NCBI GenBank assembly: GCA_019114715.1
Contig: DXEZ01000018.1
Coordinates: forward strand, 1 to 14,765
Source of the DNA: Candidatus Sphingobacterium stercoripullorum
GTDB lineage: Bacteria > Bacteroidota > Bacteroidia > Sphingobacteriales > Sphingobacteriaceae
Direction: 5' to 3'
DNA: 14,765 nucleotides
The notes under the pieces were generated by a model, which saw only the letters and a list, made by a program, of their open reading frames with translations, made no database searches and was not told where the DNA came from. The translations under genes were made by a program, and so were the position numbers. Shown here piece after piece: positions 8,133-14,224 of this stretch. How positions within the stretch are numbered: position 1 is the first letter of the stretch; every line of letters starts with the position of its first letter.

Positions 8133-9290
8133 TTAATGGGTGTGTCCTTCTGGAACCATGCCATCTAATGCTGCAATTTTTACTTGATAAACTCCTTTTG
8201 TTACTATTTGGTCACCAGCAGTTAGCCCGTTTTTAATTAAAACGCGCTCACCATCATTATGTCCAATGGTGACCTCATGACGTTTGTATACCTCTTCTCC
8301 TTCCTGCAGATAGACATAATAAAGCCCCTGCTGCTCGGTGAGTGAACTTACGGGAACAGTTATCACATCTTCTAGAGGGTTAGTTAATAGGTAGACTTCC
8401 GCAAAAGAGCCGGGAATGACTGCCCCTACGTTATTAAACTGAAAAGTAATGGGTATATAAGGGTTACCACCGGAGGTAGACCTGCCGAAAGAAAGAACCT
8501 TTCCATCAAGACTTGATAACTGAAAGACTTCGTCGCTGTAGGAGGTCTTGAAGTTAGCCGTCTGTATAGTATTTAAAGAATGGAAGTATTTCTCAGGAAC
8601 TTCCGCCTGCAATTGAAGCGATTTGTTCTGAGCAATAAGCGCAATGGGTTGCCCCATATTTACATACTCTCCATGGGATACCAGCTGTTGCTTTAAAAAA
8701 CCTGTTAGTGGGCTTGTTACGCCTACACCTCCACCATTAGATGTTTGTCCCACTTGCGTATCGTAAATGTTTTTGGCGTTTTGATAGCGAAGTTGGATAC
8801 TCTCGTATTCTTTTTGGGAGATAATTTGATCTTTTATCAAGTTCTCTGCTCTATCGAGTTCTGCCTTGGCCGCTAAATATTCGTTTTTAGCCCGTTTTGT
8901 AGGGTCTCCTTCCTGGAAATTACTGGGCTGTATACGAGCGATAGATTGTCCTTTGTTGATCGCTGATCCGACAGATAAAGAAGGGTTTAATAATTGTATT
9001 AACCCGCTTGTTGATGCTACTACCATCTGCTCATCACCTGGAGAGCTTTGGATATTTCCAGCTACTTTGATGACACTTGTAAAAGCTCCGGGCTGGATCT
9101 CTTCGGTTTCAAGGCCGATTTGTTTGGCTTGATCCAGGCTGATGATAATCTCGTCGTCGTGTTCATGATTATCATGGTCGTGATCTTCGTGCGCGTGGTC
9201 GTGATCGTCATGTGAATGACCGGCATTGTTTCTATTACATGCCGTAAATACTAGCAATAGTGCTAGCATGAAAAATAATTTAGTTTTCAT
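8133..9290 (-). CDS. Metal-efflux periplasmic adaptor (CusB/CzcB-type), His-rich lipoprotein
   Basis: A membrane-fusion protein of 385 residues that joins the RND pump to the outer-membrane channel. The signal sequence ends LVFTAC, so Cys18 is probably lipidated. Residues 25-44 contain nine His among Asp/Glu, an evident metal-binding tail. After it come a beta-barrel/lipoyl half (GNIQSSPGDEQMVVAS...), a coiled-coil hairpin at about 130-180 (KRAKNEYLAAKAELDRAENL...), the returning lipoyl half (VTSPLTGFLKQQLVSHGEYV) and a C-terminal membrane-proximal domain. The residues after Cys18 (NRNN) lack the acidic surface-export signal, consistent with staying in the periplasm. Such His-rich N-termini are typical of CzcB-like adaptors and could hand metal to the pump or sense it. 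The ATG at 9288-9290 is the only start that gives the signal peptide. Metal identity is not fixed by the sequence. Confidence 0.95.
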   Translation of the reverse strand: MKTKLFFMLALLLVFTACNRNNAGHSHDDHDHAHEDHDHDNHEHDDEIIISLDQAKQIGLETEEIQPGAFTSVIKVAGNIQSSPGDEQMVVASTSGLIQLLNPSLSVGSAINKGQSIARIQPSNFQEGDPTKRAKNEYLAAKAELDRAENLIKDQIISQKEYESIQLRYQNAKNIYDTQVGQTSNGGGVGVTSPLTGFLKQQLVSHGEYVNMGQPIALIAQNKSLQLQAEVPEKYFHSLNTIQTANFKTSYSDEVFQLSSLDGKVLSFGRSTSGGNPYIPITFQFNNVGAVIPGSFAEVYLLTNPLEDVITVPVSSLTEQQGLYYVYLQEGEEVYKRHEVTIGHNDGERVLIKNGLTAGDQIVTKGVYQVKIAALDGMVPEGHTH

Positions 9291-9351
9291 TGAAAATAGG
9301 TGTTAATTGAATGATTGAATCCAATAACAAGAGGATGTATAATGTAAAACA

Positions 9352-9372
9352 ACTATAGCGATAGGCTATAGT
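9352..9372 (-). terminator. Hairpin between the small His/Cys protein and the adaptor: weak terminator, attenuator or operator
   Basis: Eight perfect base pairs (ACTATAGC 9352-9359 with GCTATAGT 9365-9372) close a 5-nt loop. On the minus strand the hairpin starts 15 nt after the stop of the small gene and is followed by TGTTTTACATT, a poor T-run. It could lower readthrough into the adaptor gene or be a regulator site for it. The arms share ATAGGCTATAG with the operon's final terminator. Confidence 0.35.
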
Positions 9373-9387
9373 AATGATTCTATTGAA

Positions 9388-9804
9388 TTAGCAATGTGCA
9401 GGAGGTGCACGTAAAGCTTTGTTACTTAAAGTTAGTTCCAGGAGCAGTATAGGGTGCTCTATAGGTATATTAGGCGTTTTGTTTGCATGGAAAGCGATAC
9501 ACTGTAAGTGATAGAAGTCACCTAGATGAATCAGCAGTGAATCTAGAGTTGGAAAGTTTTGGTCAATCACTTGCGGGATGATTTTTTCCGATTGACTGCC
9601 GCTTACAAAGTCTTTTTCAATAACACACAATCCGTTGTCACTTTTATCTGCATCGTGTTTATGTGGACACGGAGCGCCCTGATGGCAATCTAGTAGCGTC
9701 GATAAGAAGTTCACCCCATCGTGATGATGATGAGGAACCAAGACAGCCGCAAGTAGGCTCATGGCAACTATAATTCTTACGCTATAGGCTATTAATTGCT
9801 TCAT
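9388..9804 (-). CDS. Small exported His/Cys-rich protein of the metal-efflux operon (function unknown)
   Basis: A 138-residue protein whose first 23 residues form a signal sequence or single membrane anchor (MKQLIAYSVRIIVAMSLLAAVLV). It is followed directly by PHHHHD (24-29), then CHQGAPCPHKHD with Cys40 and Cys46, further Cys at 60 and 102, and a C-terminal LRAPPAHC. Clustered His and Cys outside the cytoplasm argue for metal binding. Small proteins with PHHHH after the signal and a terminal LRAPP-type motif recur next to CusBA-type genes in Bacteroidota. I recall them as an uncharacterised family (possibly DUF6769), but cannot confirm the number. It leads the minus-strand efflux operon, 97 bp before the adaptor with a hairpin between them, so its dose may differ from that of the pump. 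A periplasmic metal chaperone or sensor accessory is an inference. The ATG at 9804 gives a clean signal sequence. Confidence 0.8.
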   Translation of the reverse strand: MKQLIAYSVRIIVAMSLLAAVLVPHHHHDGVNFLSTLLDCHQGAPCPHKHDADKSDNGLCVIEKDFVSGSQSEKIIPQVIDQNFPTLDSLLIHLGDFYHLQCIAFHANKTPNIPIEHPILLLELTLSNKALRAPPAHC

Positions 9805-10043
9805 ACAGGGTCACAATATAAGAAAAATATCAGCAAGTTGTTTTTTGTTTAGGCGTTTTTGACCTCTTTAGTGCCTTAGTAACGTGATTGTTATGCAAGC
9901 TTCCCTGCTTTTGTCCAGGAGTTGGAGTTTACTAACATATCGTAATGGCGAATGGTGTGAAAAAGCTATATCATTGGCAGGAAAACTGTAAACAACTAGG
10001 GGTGGGGATGTTGTAGATTTGTATATACTAAAAAACACACGTT
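9805..10043. promoter_or_regulatory. Divergent control region between efflux and uptake units
   Basis: This 239-bp gap is the only place from which both the minus-strand efflux operon and the plus-strand lipoprotein/receptor pair can start. I see no coding frame in it. The plus side has the -7 box at 10014-10021 and a short inverted repeat ACAAC (9992-9996)/GTTGT (10010-10014) touching that box, which could be an operator. No CueR-like or CopY-like site is recognisable. The minus-side promoter is not clear. Confidence 0.5.
10014..10021 (+). promoter_or_regulatory. Bacteroidota-type -7 box for the lipoprotein/receptor operon
   Basis: TAGATTTG matches TAnnTTTG at every fixed position and sits 22 bp before the ATG at 10044, placing the transcript start near 10028. 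No good -33 TTTG is seen at the usual spacing, which may mean that an activator is needed. Confidence 0.5.
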
Positions 10044-10895
10044 ATGAAAAATGTTTTATCTATGATTACATCCACCATTTGTATGGTTGCGGTTGTTATT
10101 TTTGCCTCTTGTCAGAAAGAGGAGAATCATTCCAAGGATAAGGACCATGGAAACCTGCTAGAAATTACCAGCTTTGAAACCTCCAGCTTCACGATCTCAT
10201 TATTTAACGAGCTTGGTAAGCTACAAACCGGCTATAATCCATTATCTATCCAAATTCGTAATGAAAATAACGAGGTTATTATTCCCGATGATTTCAGCCT
10301 GCACCCTTTCATGCATATGGGCCACCACGGTCATGGTGCTCCATTTTCTACTTTCTCAGCTAAAGATGGCTCTACGGATTACCATACTGGCTTTGTAGTT
10401 TTCCAAATGCCAAGTCACGGCGATGATGGGTATTGGGAATTGGAAATGGGTTTTTCTTATCAAGGGGTCGATTATGAGCTTACAGGTCGGGTAGAAGTAA
10501 TGGAAACCGACGATCGACTTGTAGAGAGCTTTCAAGATGATAGCGAAAGGAATTATGTGCTAGCCCTACAAGAGCCCTCTAGAGCAAAAGTTGGGTTGCA
10601 GGATGTTTCAGCACTATTGTTTCGTCAAGATGAAAGTGGATCTTTTATTCCAGTAGATCATTACTTAATCGATCACGATCCAAGGATGCCAACGATGGAT
10701 AACCACGGGTCTCCCAATAATCAGGTTATGGCCTTTGATCAGCATGGCCTCTATAAAGGGCGGTTGAGCTTAACTATGACGGGGTTTTGGAGATTAAACC
10801 TCCAGGTTTTTGATGAGAACAATAAGCTAATAAAAGGGAATCCCGTGGATGAGGACAACCCGAAGAGTAATATATATTTTGAAATAAGTTTTTAG
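10044..10895 (+). CDS. Predicted surface lipoprotein with two Met/His-rich YtkA-like repeats, copper-capture candidate
   Basis: The 283-residue protein starts with a lipoprotein signal (VVIFASC, Cys23). Cys is followed by QKEEN, matching the Gln-Lys-acidic-acidic export signal described for surface lipoproteins of Bacteroidota, so it is probably on the cell surface. Two similar beta-sandwich units follow, at about 40-153 and 168-283. Each has a beta-strand with a Leu/Val-rich pattern, then a metal-ligand cluster: HPFMHMGHHGHG (87-98) plus MPSHGDDG (122-129) in the first, DPRMPTMDNHGSPNN (212-226) in the second, and a closing W/F-L strand (YWELEM; FWRLNL). MPxM..HG clusters are typical of YtkA/FixH-like and other periplasmic copper proteins. 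It lies 8 bp upstream of a receptor with a copper site and is surely co-transcribed with it. Capture of copper for the receptor is an inference. It is not SusD-like. Confidence 0.85.
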   Translation: MKNVLSMITSTICMVAVVIFASCQKEENHSKDKDHGNLLEITSFETSSFTISLFNELGKLQTGYNPLSIQIRNENNEVIIPDDFSLHPFMHMGHHGHGAPFSTFSAKDGSTDYHTGFVVFQMPSHGDDGYWELEMGFSYQGVDYELTGRVEVMETDDRLVESFQDDSERNYVLALQEPSRAKVGLQDVSALLFRQDESGSFIPVDHYLIDHDPRMPTMDNHGSPNNQVMAFDQHGLYKGRLSLTMTGFWRLNLQVFDENNKLIKGNPVDEDNPKSNIYFEISF

Positions 10896-10903
10896 CATTT
10901 TAT

Positions 10904-12922
10904 ATGTATAAAATTTTTGTTTGCTCGTCGTTATTTTTGGCCTTAGCATCCTCCTTGTATGGAAGTTCCTTCGGTTCTGCAGCATTTTCTCCTGCCGATA
11001 CGCTGGAGCATAAAGAGCTCAAGGAGGTCATCGTTATAGCACCAGGAGTGAGTGAGCAGCACATCAATAAACCGCTTGCATCATTGGAACAATATTTAGA
11101 AGGTGCAAGCGCTGTGGATATGGTTAGAAGGGGTGCATACGCTTGGGAAGCTCAATTATTTGGGCTTAGCCCCGAGAGAAACACCATAAGTATAGATGGG
11201 ATGCGTGTATTTCCAGCATGTACCGATCGCATGGATCCTATTACCTCCTATTTGGAAATAGGGAATCTTTCTCAGGTCACCTTAAGTGGTCCTTCGGATG
11301 GAGGGAAATACGCAGGGAGTATTTCTGGGAGTCTTGAACTACATAGAAAGGGACCTTCTTTGGGGGCTAATAGGCTATCGGGGAATATTCAAAGTGGATT
11401 TGAAACGAATAATAACCATAAGATAATCGGAGGTTCTTTAGAGTGGCAGTCCCCAAGATTCGCCTCGCGCCTGAGTGGAACCTACAGGAAAGCAGAAAAC
11501 TACCTCGCTGGCGGAGGTAGGCAAATCGATTTCTCACAGTTTTCAAAAGCGAACTTTTCAGCAAATTTACTGTACCACATATCCGATCGCCATGAGCTTG
11601 AGGGGGACTTTATTTACGACGATGCTCGGGATATAGGCTACCCATCGCTAGCCATGGATGTGTCATCGGCCCAAGGTGTAATTGGCTCTGTTTCCTATAC
11701 CTATAGGCCAAAGTCGGGAAGTATTAAAAGCTGGGAGAGTAAGCTATATGCCAATACGATTACCCATATTATGGACGATAGCAAAAGGCCCGATGTTCCT
11801 ATTCGCATGGACATGCCGGGATGGAGCGATACCTATGGCTTTTACAGCCAGGTGAAGTTAGATTCACGTTCTAGGTCCACGCTGATTCACCTTAGCGGTT
11901 ATCACAACAGAGCACGTGCAGAAATGACTATGTTTTCGCCCAATAGCCAGGAGAAAGATATGTTTATGCTTACTTGGCCAGGAGTTTATACAGGCAGTAT
12001 AGACCTTTATTTCGAGCAGGCCTGGAGGCTGGATCCTCAGCGTACCTTAAAAGCAAGCTTAGGTGGAGCCTTACAGAACAACAGGATTTACGATGATTTT
12101 GGCCTAGAGAGCCTCCGGGTGTTTTATCCCGATTTGGGAAGAGATAGGCTTCAAGGACTCCCCAGGTTGGCTATAGACTATATGAAATCCACTTCTAGGT
12201 TAAGTTATACGCTGGGTGTTAGTTATAACACGAGAGCTGCTAGCATTTCAGAGGGCTATGGATTTTATTTATTCAATACGCAAGACTTGCACGATTACAT
12301 CGGAAACCCCATACTTCCTTTGGAAAAATCTATTTCCAGTTCCCTGAATTTAAACTATGCTATGCACCCAAAAATAGAGCTGACCGGCTCATTGGAGCTG
12401 TTCCATATCAAAGATTATATCCTTGGTATTACTAAGGAGGATATGAGTGCGATGAGCATGAGTGCAGAAGGAGTGAAGCGCTACGAGTCGCTAGCTTACG
12501 CCAATCTAGGGCACGCCAATATACAGGTTAATTGGAAGGTCGTAAATGGTTTGGAGTGGCAGAATAGATTTACTTACATACGCGGGAAAGCCGAAAATTT
12601 CGGCAACCTACCATTTATTGCACCAGCAAGCATGCTATCCACCTTGAAGTGGATGGATCCCAAGTGGGTGGGAGCGGAGGTGACCTGGAGAGCTCAAAGT
12701 GCACATAGGGACTATAGTAGTAGCTATGGCGAGGAATACTTAAAAGGGTACCATACCTTCGATGCTAGCCTCTCTAGAAATATCAAAGTTCAGCAGAAGC
12801 ATGTGCTTGTAAAGGTTGGCGTAGAAAACCTAATGGACAAGTATTATACGACTTTTGCCGATTGGAATCGTATTGCCCGCATGGGGCGGAATTTCTACGC
12901 CAACTTAATTTGGCACTTTTAA
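10904..12922 (+). CDS. TonB-dependent copper receptor, OprC/NosA-like
   Basis: A 672-residue outer-membrane receptor: signal peptide (about 1-27), a TonB-box-like LKEVIVIA (39-46), plug domain to about residue 150, then a beta-barrel ending NFYANLIWHF with the usual C-terminal aromatic residue. The plug has the segment IDGMRVFPACTDRMDP, close to OprC/NosA. Cys106 and Met110 form CxxxM, and His288 and Met290 (THIMDD) form HxM. These match the copper ligands reported for Pseudomonas OprC (C143, M147, H323, M325); the Cys-to-His distance is 182 here and 180 there. Additional Met pairs (302/304, 341/343, 353/355, 514-519) may line a Cu(I) path in the loops. Energy-driven copper import across the outer membrane is therefore likely. 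It lacks the N-terminal carboxypeptidase-like domain of SusC proteins. The codons were checked at 11219-11221 (TGT), 11231-11233 (ATG), 11765-11767 (CAT) and 11771-11773 (ATG). Confidence 0.92.
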   Translation: MYKIFVCSSLFLALASSLYGSSFGSAAFSPADTLEHKELKEVIVIAPGVSEQHINKPLASLEQYLEGASAVDMVRRGAYAWEAQLFGLSPERNTISIDGMRVFPACTDRMDPITSYLEIGNLSQVTLSGPSDGGKYAGSISGSLELHRKGPSLGANRLSGNIQSGFETNNNHKIIGGSLEWQSPRFASRLSGTYRKAENYLAGGGRQIDFSQFSKANFSANLLYHISDRHELEGDFIYDDARDIGYPSLAMDVSSAQGVIGSVSYTYRPKSGSIKSWESKLYANTITHIMDDSKRPDVPIRMDMPGWSDTYGFYSQVKLDSRSRSTLIHLSGYHNRARAEMTMFSPNSQEKDMFMLTWPGVYTGSIDLYFEQAWRLDPQRTLKASLGGALQNNRIYDDFGLESLRVFYPDLGRDRLQGLPRLAIDYMKSTSRLSYTLGVSYNTRAASISEGYGFYLFNTQDLHDYIGNPILPLEKSISSSLNLNYAMHPKIELTGSLELFHIKDYILGITKEDMSAMSMSAEGVKRYESLAYANLGHANIQVNWKVVNGLEWQNRFTYIRGKAENFGNLPFIAPASMLSTLKWMDPKWVGAEVTWRAQSAHRDYSSSYGEEYLKGYHTFDASLSRNIKVQQKHVLVKVGVENLMDKYYTTFADWNRIARMGRNFYANLIWHF

Positions 12923-14176
12923 TTACTCTTGAGTTGGATCCGCAAGGGTTCCCATAAATAATATAAGGTTGCTACTATTTTCTTTTATCATAAATATAAA
13001 GGGCCTATTAAGTTCCACCTTCTCAATCACTGGCATGGAGGTCAAAGCAATACCGACAGAAGTTGCAGCTGCAGCTTCTGTCCCTTCTTCGTTGACTTCT
13101 ACAAAAGCTTTTTGTAATACTTCATCAATGTATGTACGGCTGTCATCGCTGAGTTTGCTAAAGTCCGCACTTGGTGAGAAAGCCTCTTGCATACCTAAGC
13201 TTTTAAGCAGTTCGTTTAATTCTTTTTGATAGCTGAATTTAAATTTAGGGACAGAGACAGCTAGCTTTCTTTTATTGAGTGCACTAAAGGTTTCTTTAAG
13301 GAAAGAGCCATCCATCTCTTGGAGTAGATCTTGCGGGCTTGAGCCTTCATTTGGAAGCATGAAAACCATGCTAAAGTTCCCTTTTCCATAAGGCATTTCT
13401 AAGATTTGTGCCTTTTGATCCTGGTAATATTGGAAGTCATGGGTGATATTCATGAAGTCTGCCTGGACGGTCTGCTTATCATGCAGATGAAAATCGGCCG
13501 CACGCGTATCCTGCTCTTTGAACGGCTCGCTCCACATACCTTTAAAGTAAAGGGCGTTGATTAAATACATGGAAGTTTGCGCAGGTATATCGTCAATCAT
13601 TTCTGTGATCTTGCCATGTGTTGATCTCTCTACCCAGGAGTTGATCTCATTTTTTGCCGATGGGCTATTGAAATCTAACGCCGTAGCATCGGCTAGGTAA
13701 TATTGCTTACTGGTATCTTTAAAACTCTTTTTCACCTTGAAGTTTTTATCGTACCAAAGGGAGTTGGCTAGTTCGATTTGGGTATTATCATTTAGCTTTC
13801 CTAGGCTGCTGATTAGCGTTTGGTAATAGCTATTGACCTGATCTTGGTCCATATTCCCATAACCTAGCGCTTTTTGCATCTCCTGAAGCGTGCTTCCTTC
13901 GGCACCAGAAGCAGTCATAGACAAAACCATAGATGCACTCAGTGGGGAGAGGAAAATATTCTCCGAGCTTTTTGCATCTTGCTGAGATATCCGGAAGAAG
14001 TCTAGCGTGAATTGATTCTCAAGTGCTACTTTCTCCAGCTGCTTATCACTCAATCGCAAGGAATCTATACCATCTTTAGAAAGAGTATTGTGTTGCGTTT
14101 TACAAGAAGCCATCGATAATAGAACGATTAGTTGGGTTATAAAAAGAGTTCTCATATTTAGTGATTTTAAATCCAT
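12923..14176 (-). CDS. Serpin (serine/cysteine protease inhibitor), probable lipoprotein
   Basis: A complete 417-residue serpin, the usual length for the fold plus a signal. Family marks: NIFLSPLSASMVLSMTASGA (helix B region), LINALYFKGMWSEPF (strand 3A), MPYGKGNFSMVFMLP, VPKFKFSYQKEL and the C-terminal NRPFIFMI...ILFMGTLADP. The hinge EEGTEAAAATS (363-373) has the small residues P15-P9 needed to insert into sheet A, so it should be inhibitory. P1 is Thr379 when counted from the hinge but Met381 when counted from NRPF; the loop seems to be 2 residues longer than in antitrypsin. The signal ends SMASC, with Cys25 the likely lipidated residue. The start at 14176 is preferred over Met8 (14155) because AAGGAG (14187-14192) lies 10 nt upstream. 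Tannerella miropin is a known bacterial lipoprotein serpin. It lies 48 bp after the thioesterase and could share its transcript. Confidence 0.95.
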   Translation of the reverse strand: MDLKSLNMRTLFITQLIVLLSMASCKTQHNTLSKDGIDSLRLSDKQLEKVALENQFTLDFFRISQQDAKSSENIFLSPLSASMVLSMTASGAEGSTLQEMQKALGYGNMDQDQVNSYYQTLISSLGKLNDNTQIELANSLWYDKNFKVKKSFKDTSKQYYLADATALDFNSPSAKNEINSWVERSTHGKITEMIDDIPAQTSMYLINALYFKGMWSEPFKEQDTRAADFHLHDKQTVQADFMNITHDFQYYQDQKAQILEMPYGKGNFSMVFMLPNEGSSPQDLLQEMDGSFLKETFSALNKRKLAVSVPKFKFSYQKELNELLKSLGMQEAFSPSADFSKLSDDSRTYIDEVLQKAFVEVNEEGTEAAAATSVGIALTSMPVIEKVELNRPFIFMIKENSSNLILFMGTLADPTQE

Positions 14177-14186
14177 AGTGTGCTAT

Positions 14187-14192
14187 CTCCTT
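14187..14192 (-). promoter_or_regulatory. Shine-Dalgarno site of the serpin gene
   Basis: The minus strand reads AAGGAG here, 10 nt before the ATG at 14176. Strong Shine-Dalgarno sequences are scarce in this window, so this one favours the longer serpin start (MDLKSLNMRT) over the internal Met8. Confidence 0.55.
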
Positions 14193-14224
14193 ATATAACG
14201 CAAAAAATCGGCCAGTAGCTACAG

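Noticed and set aside
5056..8136. Several plus-strand frames across the RND pump gene
   Set aside because: All are antisense shadows of a fully conserved 1037-residue protein.
9895..9917. AAGCTTCCCTGCTT-like element as a CueR-type copper promoter
   Set aside because: The dyad is only 4-5 bp, lacks the ACCTTCC-type half-site, and is not set between promoter elements of either unit.
9975..9990. Sigma-54-like TGGCAGG...CTGTA in the divergent region
   Set aside because: Spacing is right but the invariant GC of the -12 element is GT, and a better Bacteroidota -7 box lies downstream.
12935..12955. GGATCC...GGTTCC hairpin as terminator at the convergent junction
   Set aside because: The stem has a mismatch and no T-run follows on either strand.
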